A program made the translations under genes and the position numbers. Below the pieces are notes generated by a model. That model searched no databases. It was not told where the DNA came from and saw only the letters and a program-made list of their open reading frames with translations. A DNA stretch of 64,000 bases from an uncultured Clostridia bacterium (GTDB taxonomy: Bacteria > Bacillota > Clostridia > Oscillospirales > Ruminococcaceae): positions 35,035 to 99,034 of the forward strand of contig CANPYR010000002.1 in the NCBI GenBank assembly GCA_947588805.1, read 5' to 3'. Positions 8,339-16,006 of this stretch are shown in pieces. The number at the start of each line of letters is the position of its first letter. Position 1 is the stretch's first letter.

Positions 8339-9713
8339 TATGCAGCTTAATAAAACCCCTGCCGCCGAGCAGGAGCCGAAGATAAGGGCAAGAAACTTCA
8401 AGGAGGTAACGTCGTGTTACACCGACGAGGAGGCAAAAAACGAGTCGGAGAGATGCCTTAACTGTAAAAATAAGCCCTGCGTATCCGGCTGCCCGGTCGG
8501 AGTAAGGATCCCGGAATTTATCGCTAAGGTAAGAGAGGGATGCATTTCCGAAGCGTACGACATAATCAAATCCACAAACGGACTTCCCGCTGTCTGCGGA
8601 AGGGTCTGTCCTCAGGAGAGTCAGTGCGAATCGAAGTGCGTAAGAGGAATAAAGGGCGAGCCTGTTGGCATAGGAAGGCTTGAAAGATACTGCGCGGACT
8701 ATATGGCCGACAAGGCGAAAAATGCCGAAAAGCCGGAGCCTAACGGACATAAAGTAGCGATCATAGGTTCCGGTCCGTCCGGACTTTCCTGCGCTTCCGA
8801 TCTTGCAAGGCTCGGTTACGAAGTAACGGTATTTGAAGCGTTTCATACCGCCGGAGGAGTTTTGATGTACGGAATCCCGGAATTCAGACTTCCGAAAGCT
8901 ACCGTTCTTCGCGAGGTAGACGGTCTTAAAGAGCTCGGGGTGGATATCAGGACCGACATGGTTATCGGAAAGATACTTTCGGTGGACGAGCTTTTCGAGC
9001 AAGGCTATGAAGCGGTATTTATCGGCACCGGCGCGGGACTTCCGAACTTCATGAACATCCCCGGAGAATCTTTGGTAGGAGTATTTTCCGCTAACGAGTA
9101 TCTTACAAGGACAAATCTTATGAAGGCGTATCTTGACGAGTACGATACGCCGATAAGCAAAAATTCAAAGGTTGCGGTAGTGGGCGGCGGCAACGTCGCT
9201 ATGGACGCGGCAAGGTCTGCCTTAAGACTCGGCGCGGATAAGGTTTATATAGTTTATCGCCGCTCCGAGGAGGAGATGCCGGCAAGACGCGAGGAGGTTC
9301 ATCACGCTAAGGAAGAGGGGATAGATTTCAGATATCTTACAAATCCCACCGAGATCTTAGGCGATGAAAACGGAAGAGTCAGAGCGATAAAGTGCCTGAG
9401 TATGGAGCTCACAGAGCCTGATCAGAGCGGAAGGCGCGGAGTTAAGCCTATCGAAGGCTCAGAGCATGAAATTGAGGTAGACGCGGTCATAATGGCTATC
9501 GGGACCTCTCCGAACCCGCTTATACGCTCCACGACTCCGGGACTTGAAACCAACCGCAGAGGATGCTTCGTAGTTGATGAAAATATGCTTACCTCACGCG
9601 AGGGCGTATACGCAGGAGGAGACGCCGTTACAGGCGCCGCGACGGTAATTCTTGCGATGGGCGCGGGGAAAACCGCCGCTAAGGCCATCGACGAATATAT
9701 CAAGAATAAATAA
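8331..9713 (+). CDS. nfnB: NADH-dependent ferredoxin:NADP oxidoreductase, large (GltA-like) subunit
   Basis: About 460 residues. I prefer ATG 8331, six bases after GGAGGTG, over the in-frame GTG at 8322 that lies within that ribosome site. The N-terminal domain has two [4Fe-4S] cysteine groups (CLNCKNKPCVSGCPVG and CGRVCPQESQCESKC). It is followed by a FAD site (IIGSGPSGLSCASDL) and an NADP site (VVGGGNVAMDAARSA). It overlaps nfnA by 8 bp. The pair bifurcates electrons in anaerobes, supplying NADPH for biosynthesis. It resembles the small subunit of glutamate synthase, but no large glutamate synthase gene is nearby. Confidence 0.93.
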   Translation: MPNMQLNKTPAAEQEPKIRARNFKEVTSCYTDEEAKNESERCLNCKNKPCVSGCPVGVRIPEFIAKVREGCISEAYDIIKSTNGLPAVCGRVCPQESQCESKCVRGIKGEPVGIGRLERYCADYMADKAKNAEKPEPNGHKVAIIGSGPSGLSCASDLARLGYEVTVFEAFHTAGGVLMYGIPEFRLPKATVLREVDGLKELGVDIRTDMVIGKILSVDELFEQGYEAVFIGTGAGLPNFMNIPGESLVGVFSANEYLTRTNLMKAYLDEYDTPISKNSKVAVVGGGNVAMDAARSALRLGADKVYIVYRRSEEEMPARREEVHHAKEEGIDFRYLTNPTEILGDENGRVRAIKCLSMELTEPDQSGRRGVKPIEGSEHEIEVDAVIMAIGTSPNPLIRSTTPGLETNRRGCFVVDENMLTSREGVYAGGDAVTGAATVILAMGAGKTAAKAIDEYIKNK

Positions 9714-9728
9714 TTGGAGGAAAATAAA

Positions 9729-10148
9729 ATGTTCAAATCGGTACTGCTTGACGCCGCTGCCGCACAGCAGGCAAGCACGGCGGGTTCTATGTACACTCTG
9801 ATATTCATGGTCCTTATGCTGGTAGTTTTATACTTTATCATGATAAGACCCCAGCGTAAGAAGGAAAAAGCCGACGCAGAGATGCGCAAAAACGTCCAGG
9901 TCGGCGACGAGATAGAGACAGTCGGAGGAATCGTAGGAATAATAGTAAAGGTAGAGGACCAGACCGTCGTTATCGAGACCAGCTCGGACAGATGCAAGAT
10001 GAGGATCAAAAAGTGGGCGATAGCTACAAACGTCTCCGCTAACGACGAAAAGAAGAAGGCTGAGGACGCTGCAAAAGCCGCAAAGGAATCAAAAGAGCCG
10101 AAGGATGATAAGAAATCCAAGAAGGACGAGCCGATCGAAAAGGACTGA
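9729..10148 (+). CDS. yajC: Preprotein translocase subunit YajC
   Basis: About 139 residues from ATG 9729. GGAGG lies 8 bp upstream, so the in-frame TTG at 9714 is unlikely. One transmembrane helix (TLIFMVLMLVVLYFIMI) is followed by the YajC signature RPQRKKEK and a small beta domain (VQVGDEIETVGGIVGII). The Lys/Glu/Asp-rich C-terminal tail of about 35 residues is longer than usual. It is an accessory subunit of the Sec translocon at the cytoplasmic membrane. It begins 15 bp after nfnB and is followed by an interspersed repeat. Confidence 0.95.
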   Translation: MFKSVLLDAAAAQQASTAGSMYTLIFMVLMLVVLYFIMIRPQRKKEKADAEMRKNVQVGDEIETVGGIVGIIVKVEDQTVVIETSSDRCKMRIKKWAIATNVSANDEKKKAEDAAKAAKESKEPKDDKKSKKDEPIEKD

Positions 10149-10154
10149 TATGTT

Positions 10155-10335
10155 CTAAGGCGTCACCGCACAATTATTTTGGTGCAGATACGCAGTCAGA
10201 TTTTTTGTCAGATGAAACAAAAACCGGAGCTAATACTTTGTGTATTCGCGAGGATTTTTGTGAAATATGACGAAAAATATGCAAGTAGATGCGCCAAAAA
10301 GGCGTTAGCCGCTAATTGCGCGGTGATGCCCTAAG
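10155..10335 (+). repeat. MITE-like interspersed repeat, copy 2
   Basis: About 180 bp, nearly identical in reverse complement to copy 1. The left end is CTAAGGCGTCACCGCACAATTA. The right end read inward is CTTAGGGCATCACCGCGCAATTA. Together they make an imperfect terminal inverted repeat of about 22 bp. The flanking CTAAG/CTTAG looks like part of the inverted repeat rather than a clean target duplication. It fills most of the gap between yajC and the next gene. An open frame of 40 codons from ATG 10214 corresponds to the same frame in copy 1. Confidence 0.85.
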
Positions 10336-10367
10336 TAAATCCCGAAGCTTGTATTCTAAAATTCAAT

Positions 10368-10420
10368 CCTCCCGAATATCGTTTAGTGATAATCATTAAA
10401 CGGCGTTCGGGAGGTTTTTT
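10368..10420 (+). terminator. Long hairpin with T-tract; 3' arm holds a ribosome site
   Basis: CCTCCCGAA (10368-10376) pairs with TTCGGGAGG (10406-10414). Inside it CGTTTA pairs with TAAACG and TGAT with ATCA. TTTTTT follows directly, so it reads as an intrinsic terminator for the nfnAB-yajC transcript. The GGGAGG of the 3' arm is also the only ribosome site for ATG 10421, so the fold would occlude that start. Confidence 0.8.
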
Positions 10421-10795
10421 ATGCATACTTTTTCAAGAGCGATAGGTTACGGACTTTTAGCGGGCGCGGGGACGGTGATTTTTGTCTGCTCGTCAGTATC
10501 GGTATTGCAGATATTTATAAGCCTTCCGGACGGAATAATAAACGCCGCGGCGATTTTAACGCTGTCTCTCGCTTCCTATATTTCCGCGTACTCCTCGGCG
10601 CAGCTCTGCCGCTCAAAGGGACTTATTCAGGGGGTTATCTGCGGGACCGTTATCTTTTTCGCCGTCTTTCTCCCGGGGATCATAATGTCAAAAGATCCTC
10701 CCACCGAGCAGTCTCTTTTAAAGCTGATTTTGTGCATATTATCCGGAGCCGTGGGCGGGATAAAAGGGATAAATACGAAAAAGACAAGACTGTAA
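10421..10795 (+). CDS. TIGR04086-family membrane protein
   Basis: 124 residues with four predicted hydrophobic segments (about 9-30, 38-58, 68-86, 98-113) and little else. The pattern and the neighbourhood next to yajC fit the TIGR04086/YrzE membrane family, whose function is not established. ATG 10421 follows GGGAGG with 6 bases between, and that site lies inside the 3' arm of the hairpin just upstream. Recognition is moderate and rests on topology, size and context. Confidence 0.7.
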   Translation: MHTFSRAIGYGLLAGAGTVIFVCSSVSVLQIFISLPDGIINAAAILTLSLASYISAYSSAQLCRSKGLIQGVICGTVIFFAVFLPGIIMSKDPPTEQSLLKLILCILSGAVGGIKGINTKKTRL

Positions 10796-10821
10796 TATTT
10801 ATAAGCGCTTAAGAATATAAT
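10792..10821 (+). promoter_or_regulatory. Candidate sigma-E promoter of spoIIIA
   Basis: GTAATATT (10792-10799) contains TAATATT, which fits the sigma-E -35 form KMATATT. After 14 bp comes AATATAAT (10814-10821), 6 of 8 to CATACAAT. It overlaps the end of the preceding gene and lies about 55 bp before spoIIIAA. spoIIIA is sigma-E dependent in Bacillus, so the position makes sense. The match is by eye. Confidence 0.45.
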
Positions 10822-10875
10822 TTAAAAACGCGGGTTTTATCCCCGGAATAATAAAAACGGAGGACTTTGTAATTT

Positions 10876-11742
10876 ATGGAATCAAAGCTTAAATACGCGC
10901 TCGAGCTTCTTTCACAGGACGTGCTAAAGGCTTTAAGCGGCTTTTCGGAGCTTGAAGAAGCGGATGAGATAAGGCTGAGACTTTCAAGACGGCTTTGCGT
11001 ATCCCTAAAAGATAAAGACTGTGTTCTTGATTACATATGCACGCAGGCCGACATAGAGCACAGCTTCAAGACAGCATTTTCATATTCAATGCACAGCTAT
11101 TCCCGCGAGCTTTCGCAGGGGTATATAACGACGCGAGGAGGAAATAGGGTAGGGATCTCCGGCACGGCCGTTATATCGCAGGGCGGCGAAGGAATCGAAG
11201 CGGTGAAATATATAACTTCGCTCAATGTTCGCATTGCAAGAGAAATTATCGGCTGCGCGGATGAAATAGTAAGCGAATGCTTCAAAAGCGGTCCCGAGGG
11301 ACTTATAATCGCAGGCCCGCCGGGAAGCGGAAAGACGACTCTTTTAAGAGATATCTCCCGGCAGCTCGGAGCGCGATATAAGATATCTCTTATAGACGAG
11401 CGCGGGGAGATATCGTCGGCGCATAAAGGTTCTGCGCAAAACGGAGTCGGGGAAATGACCGATATATTCTACGGCTATCCAAAGGCGATAGGGATAGAAA
11501 CAGCGGTGAGGGTAATGACTCCAAGGGCGCTTATAGTGGATGAAATAGGCTCCGAGTCGGACGGAAAAGCTCTTTCATACGCAGTAAACTCCGGCGTAAA
11601 GATCATAACTGCGGTCCATGCCGGAAATCTTTCGGAAGCTATGAAAAAAACTGCGATAAGATCTCTTTATGAATCCGGAGCCTTCGGATTCTCCGCAGAG
11701 CTTGACAGCAGCCGCAGAGCGGCGGTGAAAAGGCTTGATTAG
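10876..11742 (+). CDS. spoIIIAA: Stage III sporulation ATPase SpoIIIAA
   Basis: 288 residues. It is a secretion-type ATPase with Walker A GPPGSGKTT near residue 147, a Walker B-like ISLIDERGE and the later ALIVDEIG. It is the presumed motor of the SpoIIIA-SpoIIQ channel between mother cell and forespore. ATG 10876 follows GGAGG with about 12 bases between. It opens an eight-gene operon in canonical order. Confidence 0.96.
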   Translation: MESKLKYALELLSQDVLKALSGFSELEEADEIRLRLSRRLCVSLKDKDCVLDYICTQADIEHSFKTAFSYSMHSYSRELSQGYITTRGGNRVGISGTAVISQGGEGIEAVKYITSLNVRIAREIIGCADEIVSECFKSGPEGLIIAGPPGSGKTTLLRDISRQLGARYKISLIDERGEISSAHKGSAQNGVGEMTDIFYGYPKAIGIETAVRVMTPRALIVDEIGSESDGKALSYAVNSGVKIITAVHAGNLSEAMKKTAIRSLYESGAFGFSAELDSSRRAAVKRLD

Positions 11743-12190
11743 GATATATGCGGCGCTGATTCTCACGCTTTCGGGTTTTTTGATATCAAGGGAGCTTTAC
11801 CGAAAAAAAGAGAGGATATATCTTGAGACCGAGGAAGCCGCGGAAACCGTATCAAAAATAATATCCGAGCTCGGATACACCCGCGACGATGTTTATACGG
11901 TATCAAAAGAAGCAGCGGGCTTTGAGCTTAAGGGGATAAGCTTTCCCGGAGAATGGGAAGCGGAATGCAAAAAAAGATACGTAGGCGAGGACGGTTTAAA
12001 GATAATGCAGAAAGCCGGGAACATCCTCGGCTCGGCTGATCTTGACAGCCAGCTTGAAAGGCTGAGACTTTTAAGGGATGAAGCGCTGAGGACCGCAAGC
12101 GAAAAAAAGGCGCGGCTCGATTCCGAAAAAAGATTATATCTTACTCTCGGGCTTTCGCTCGGCGCGGCTATAGGGATAATGATGATTTAA
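11735..12190 (+). CDS. spoIIIAB: Stage III sporulation protein SpoIIIAB
   Basis: 151 residues from TTG 11735, overlapping the spoIIIAA stop by 8 bp. There is a hydrophobic N-terminus, a charged helical middle and a C-terminal hydrophobic segment (TLGLSLGAAIGIMMI). This is the SpoIIIAB arrangement, resembling GspF/T2SS-type proteins of the channel. Identification rests on position between spoIIIAA and spoIIIAC together with size and topology. Confidence 0.9.
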   Translation: MIRIYAALILTLSGFLISRELYRKKERIYLETEEAAETVSKIISELGYTRDDVYTVSKEAAGFELKGISFPGEWEAECKKRYVGEDGLKIMQKAGNILGSADLDSQLERLRLLRDEALRTASEKKARLDSEKRLYLTLGLSLGAAIGIMMI

Positions 12191-12202
12191 AAGGAGAAGA
12201 AA

Positions 12203-12397
12203 ATGGAAGTAACGCTTGTTTTTCAGATAGCGGGGCTCGGGATAATAGTAGCGGTCCTGAGCCAGCTTTTAAAAAGAGCAGAAAGGGACGAGCAGGCGCT
12301 GATGATAACGATAGCGGGGCTTGTTATCGTGATGGTGATGCTTGTAAACGAGATCTCGGAGCTCTTCGATACGGTAAGATCCGCGTTCGGGTTCTGA
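12203..12397 (+). CDS. spoIIIAC: Stage III sporulation protein SpoIIIAC
   Basis: 64 residues, the normal size for SpoIIIAC, with two membrane helices (IAGLGIIVAVLSQLL and MITIAGLVIVMVMLV). AAGGAGAAG lies directly before ATG 12203. It is a small integral membrane part of the SpoIIIA channel, and it resembles part of SpoIIIAD. Confidence 0.95.
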   Translation: MEVTLVFQIAGLGIIVAVLSQLLKRAERDEQALMITIAGLVIVMVMLVNEISELFDTVRSAFGF

Positions 12398-12401
12398 TCT
12401 A

Positions 12402-12788
12402 ATGGAGATACTTAAGATCGCAGCAGTCTGCCTTACAGCCGCGGTACTTGCAAAAGTGATCCAGCCGACTAACAGAGATCTCGCGGCGCTTTTATCGATA
12501 TCAGCGATGATATTCTGCGCTTTCATGGCGGTAGAAGGCTTAAGCCGGGTGTTTTCCGGCGCGGACGGTATCCTAAGCTATGAAGGCGTCGGTTCCGGAT
12601 ATCTTCATATCGCCTTCAGGGCGCTCGGAATCTGCTACATTTGCGAGCTCAGTTCATCCTCCTGCCGAGACTGCGGGGAAACTGCGCTCGGGAGCGTGAT
12701 AGATATCTCCGGCAGGGCGGCAGTAGCTCTTTTGACGCTTCCTCTTTTAAAAGAATTTGTAGGAATTGTAAAAACTGTTTTATCATGA
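12402..12788 (+). CDS. spoIIIAD: Stage III sporulation protein SpoIIIAD
   Basis: 128 residues, a membrane protein with several hydrophobic helices, starting 4 bp after spoIIIAC. The segment AVLAKVIQPTNRDLAALLSI is typical of the family. Its stop overlaps the ATG of spoIIIAE (ATGA). Confidence 0.94.
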   Translation: MEILKIAAVCLTAAVLAKVIQPTNRDLAALLSISAMIFCAFMAVEGLSRVFSGADGILSYEGVGSGYLHIAFRALGICYICELSSSSCRDCGETALGSVIDISGRAAVALLTLPLLKEFVGIVKTVLS

Positions 12789-13885
12789 TAAAAAAAGCTT
12801 TAATTATTTTTATATCGATATTTATGATCTCAGCGGCGCTTGAAATTAACATTGAAGCCGAAGGCATTGAGTCGGATATCTCACGTTCTCTTTCCGAGAC
12901 CGAAACAGGGGAAGCGGAGCAGGGACTTGAAGAGCTCGGGATCGACCCCGGCGACGTTTCGGGGATAAGAAATCTGAGCGTATCGAAAATACTTGAATAT
13001 GTATCGAACATATTCAAAAAGGCGATAAACGCCCCGGTGAAGCTTATACTTACCGTGACGGCTTTCGCGGCTATATGCTCGGTATCGTCCGCCGTAAGCT
13101 TCAGGGGAGGACTTTACAGCGAGCTTTTTGTTCTGATATGCTTTATAGCCGTCTCTCCGTCGGCAGTTGAAAGCTTCATGTCCTCGGTAAAAGCTATAAA
13201 GGGAGCTTCCGCGTTCATGCTGAGCTATATCCCGGTATTCGCTTCCTTAGCGGCAGCTTCCGGAAATCTCGCTTCGGCAGTTTCATATAACGCGATTTTG
13301 ATGTATTTCTGCGAAGCCGCGGCGGTGATCACATCCACGCTTCTTAAGCCGATTCTTTGCGGAATGCTGATCCTTTCGGCAGTACAGGCTCTGAACCCCG
13401 ACATGACAAACCTGACCTCGGCTCTTAAAAACATCCTCACCGTCGTAATCGGATTTATAATGACTCTCTTTTTAGGGATTCTTGCGCTTCAAACGGTAGT
13501 TGGCAGAGGCGCGGAGGGGCTTGCGGTCAGGGCGGGAAAGTATGCGGTATCAAGCTTTGTTCCGGTGATAGGATATTCTCTTTCGGAATCGTATAAGGCG
13601 GTTAGCCTGAGTCTTAGCGCGATAAGGACCGCCACCGGAGCTTTCGGGATAGTAGTCCTCGGGGTATTTCTTCTGACTCCTATCATCTCCGCGCTGGTAT
13701 ATAAAGCTTCCTTTCTTTTCAGCGGATGGATATGCAGACTAATAGGCGCGGACAGACTGTCGTCGATGATGTACGGCCTTGCGGACGTGTTTTCTTTTCT
13801 GTCTACTACCCTTATCTTCTTCGGACTTATGCTCACCGTCGCCACGGGAACGCTGATACTTTTAGGAGGCGCACTTTCGCTGTGA
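12785..13885 (+). CDS. spoIIIAE: Stage III sporulation protein SpoIIIAE
   Basis: 366 residues from ATG 12785. The open frame extends further upstream, but that part is antisense-like overlap with spoIIIAD, and the ATGA junction fixes the start. It has a signal-like N-terminus (ALIIFISIFMISAALEI) followed by about seven membrane helices, the family pattern. It is a polytopic channel component in the mother-cell membrane facing the forespore. Confidence 0.95.
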   Translation: MIKKALIIFISIFMISAALEINIEAEGIESDISRSLSETETGEAEQGLEELGIDPGDVSGIRNLSVSKILEYVSNIFKKAINAPVKLILTVTAFAAICSVSSAVSFRGGLYSELFVLICFIAVSPSAVESFMSSVKAIKGASAFMLSYIPVFASLAAASGNLASAVSYNAILMYFCEAAAVITSTLLKPILCGMLILSAVQALNPDMTNLTSALKNILTVVIGFIMTLFLGILALQTVVGRGAEGLAVRAGKYAVSSFVPVIGYSLSESYKAVSLSLSAIRTATGAFGIVVLGVFLLTPIISALVYKASFLFSGWICRLIGADRLSSMMYGLADVFSFLSTTLIFFGLMLTVATGTLILLGGALSL

Positions 13886-14349
13886 AATTCTTTACGCAGG
13901 CAGTCTTAGCCGCAGCAGTACTCGGTACTCTCCATATCCTCCTTCTTGCCCTCGCGCCGGATAAATACCGCCGGGAGATCAAAGCGATAATATCGCTTAT
14001 TACCGTGATAACGATAGCTTCGCTCTTAAGCGGCGCTGATTTTTCGGATATAACGTCGAGCCTTAAAGAAATAGAACTCAGCGAAAGCGTATATTCAAAC
14101 GACGAGCTTGTAAAAAAGGATCTTGAAGGAAGAATCGAGCAGTATCTCGAAGCGCTTCTTTCGGAGCAGGGGATAGAATGCAAAAAAATTTCGGTCGGTA
14201 CTACTATAGACGAATCAAGGCGCATATTTATTACAAAGGCAAGCCTGAGACTTTCAGAAGAGTATTCCGACCGAGATCCGGAAATACGGGAGCTTATAAA
14301 GACAAGGATAGGAGAAATCGGGACGGAAATAAGCTATGAGGACGGTTGA
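13882..14349 (+). CDS. spoIIIAF: Stage III sporulation protein SpoIIIAF
   Basis: 155 residues from GTG 13882, overlapping the spoIIIAE stop (GTGA); an AGGAGG lies 12 bp upstream. Two N-terminal membrane helices (VLAAAVLGTLHILLLAL and IISLITVITIASLL) precede an alpha/beta domain of about 100 residues with ring-building-motif character in this family. Confidence 0.9.
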   Translation: MKFFTQAVLAAAVLGTLHILLLALAPDKYRREIKAIISLITVITIASLLSGADFSDITSSLKEIELSESVYSNDELVKKDLEGRIEQYLEALLSEQGIECKKISVGTTIDESRRIFITKASLRLSEEYSDRDPEIRELIKTRIGEIGTEISYEDG

Positions 14350-14859
14350 ATGGAAGAAAAAGGAATAGAAAAAGTAATCAAAACGCTTAAAAGCACCCCA
14401 AAGCTTTGGATCTATTCCGCAGTAGCGATCTTATGCGTGCTGCTTCTTCTGACGTTAAAAACGCCGAAGAGCAGGGATGAGCCGGAGCAGGAGAATATTC
14501 CCAAAAGCGCGGCTTCGGAGGTACAGGACTACCGCAAGGAGCTTGAAGCGCGGCTTGAAGATATTCTTTCCGAGATACGCGGTGCGGGAGAAGTGAGCGT
14601 AATGATAACTCTGTCCGGAAGCGAGGAAACGGTTTACGCCGAGGATCTAAGCGAGTCGGACGGAAAAAGGAGCAGCGAAACCGTTATAGCAGGTTCGCAG
14701 CAAGCGCTGATCAGGAAAAAGGACAATCCGAAAATATTAGGGGTGCTGATCGTGTGCACCGGCGGCGGCAGGCCGCAGGTAAAGGAAAAGGTGGTAAATG
14801 CGGCTTCGACCGTATTGGATATACCCACAGGCAAGGTCTATGTGACCGAATCAAAATAA
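14350..14859 (+). CDS. spoIIIAG: Stage III sporulation protein SpoIIIAG
   Basis: 169 residues, starting directly after the spoIIIAF stop. One membrane helix (LWIYSAVAILCVLLLLTL), a polar linker, then a C-terminal domain with GAGEVSVMITLSG and VVNAASTVLDIPTGKVYV, typical of SpoIIIAG. In Bacillus this protein forms a large ring in the intermembrane space. Confidence 0.95.
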   Translation: MEEKGIEKVIKTLKSTPKLWIYSAVAILCVLLLLTLKTPKSRDEPEQENIPKSAASEVQDYRKELEARLEDILSEIRGAGEVSVMITLSGSEETVYAEDLSESDGKRSSETVIAGSQQALIRKKDNPKILGVLIVCTGGGRPQVKEKVVNAASTVLDIPTGKVYVTESK

Positions 14860-14879
14860 ATCAGATTCAGGAGGAAATT

Positions 14880-15443
14880 ATGAGGAATTTTCACAGAAGC
14901 GTCAGTTTAAAGGTAAACAAAAGGCATATCATCTTAGCGGGTCTCACTCTTCTTTTGGGAGTGACGGTGTATGCAAACTACAAGCTTTCAAAGCCCGAGA
15001 TCCCGACTACTGAGGTGATGGAAAACGCTGATATCGGGGAGACCTACGGCGAGGTGCAGTATGTAAACGGAACTGAGCTCAACAGCTATTCTTCGGAGGA
15101 TTATTTCTCCCAGGCAAGGCTTGATAAGCTCACCGCCAGAGACGAAGCGGTAGAAACGCTTAAGATGGTATTGGAGGGTCGGGACATAACCGAGGAGGAG
15201 ATGGCGACCTACACCGAAAACGCGGTATCGCTTTCATCGCTTATAGAGAGCGAAGCGGAGATAGAGAACCTGATACTCGCATGCGGATATGAGGACTGCG
15301 TGGTATATCTTGACGGCGAAAACGCAAGCATTGTAGTAAAATCCGACGGTCTTTCGGCAGCTCAGGCAGCGGAGATAAAAGATATCCTTCTCAGCGAAAC
15401 GCAGGTGCCGAATGAAAATATCAGAATTTTTGAGGTAAAGTAG
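14880..15443 (+). CDS. spoIIIAH: Stage III sporulation protein SpoIIIAH
   Basis: 187 residues from ATG 14880, placed by AGGAGG seven bases upstream; the in-frame extension overlapping spoIIIAG is rejected. An N-terminal membrane helix (HIILAGLTLLLGVTVYA) is followed by a variable region and the conserved C-terminal domain (QAAEIKDILLSETQVPNENIRI). It contacts SpoIIQ from the mother-cell side in Bacillus. It is the last gene of the operon. Confidence 0.95.
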   Translation: MRNFHRSVSLKVNKRHIILAGLTLLLGVTVYANYKLSKPEIPTTEVMENADIGETYGEVQYVNGTELNSYSSEDYFSQARLDKLTARDEAVETLKMVLEGRDITEEEMATYTENAVSLSSLIESEAEIENLILACGYEDCVVYLDGENASIVVKSDGLSAAQAAEIKDILLSETQVPNENIRIFEVK

Positions 15444-15472
15444 TTGAAATTTTATAAAGACTGTGATATACT
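15444..15472 (+). promoter_or_regulatory. Sigma-A promoter of Asp23-nusB region
   Basis: TTGAAA (15444-15449), 17-bp spacer, TATACT (15467-15472), with extended TGTGATATACT. It begins immediately after the spoIIIAH stop and separates the sporulation operon from the housekeeping genes. Confidence 0.85.
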
Positions 15473-15535
15473 GTATAATGTATAAATGTATAAAAGGTAT
15501 ATACAGTCACCCGGAAGTATAAAGGAGCATAAAAA

Positions 15536-15898
15536 ATGGAAAAAACATCAGGCAGCCAGAGGGGTACTCTTAAAGTATCCGAGAGCGTAATTATCACCAT
15601 TGTAAAAAATGCCGCGCTTGAGGTTGACGGAGTGGACAGAATTCCCGCGAAGCAGTTCAGGATAAAAAGTCTTCTTCGCTCGACCGGAGATCTGAGCGAT
15701 ATCGGAGTCACGATGTCTGAAGGAGTATGCAGGATCGCGGTATCGATAGTGGCGAAAAGCGGATATAACGTTGTGAACGTCTGCGAGCAGATCCAGGAAA
15801 AGGTCAAAGCCGCCGTGCAGTCGATGACCGGAGTCACGGTATCCAAAGTCGACGTAACGGTAGCGGACGTTGAGTTTGACAGCCGTGAAAACGAATAA
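15536..15898 (+). CDS. Asp23/Gls24 family protein
   Basis: 120 residues without a membrane segment. It has the family pattern: a short beta start (GTLKVSESVIITIVKNAALEV), VDGV, and a C-terminal VQSMTGVTVSKVDVTVADVEF. Family members are linked to envelope stress and to membrane-associated assemblies in Gram-positives. Placement just before nusB is common in Firmicutes (YqhY). It has its own promoter and a ribosome site AAAGGAG. Confidence 0.93.
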   Translation: MEKTSGSQRGTLKVSESVIITIVKNAALEVDGVDRIPAKQFRIKSLLRSTGDLSDIGVTMSEGVCRIAVSIVAKSGYNVVNVCEQIQEKVKAAVQSMTGVTVSKVDVTVADVEFDSRENE

Positions 15899-15915
15899 GA
15901 ATAATTAGCTTTAAA

Positions 15916-15946
15916 GACCGAGCGCGGCAAGTAACCGCGCTTGGTC
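15916..15946 (+). other. Stable hairpin in the Asp23-nusB gap
   Basis: GACCGAGCGCGG and CCGCGCTTGGTC form a 12-bp stem (one G-T pair) with a 7-base loop. There is no immediate T-tract, although TTTTTTT occurs at 15980-15987, so it may be an RNA-processing or stability element or a weak attenuator before nusB. Confidence 0.6.
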
Positions 15947-16006
15947 GAAAGCATATCCGCAGAGCACTCCGTTTTCTTAATTTTTTTAGATATTAGGAGA
16001 AAAAAT

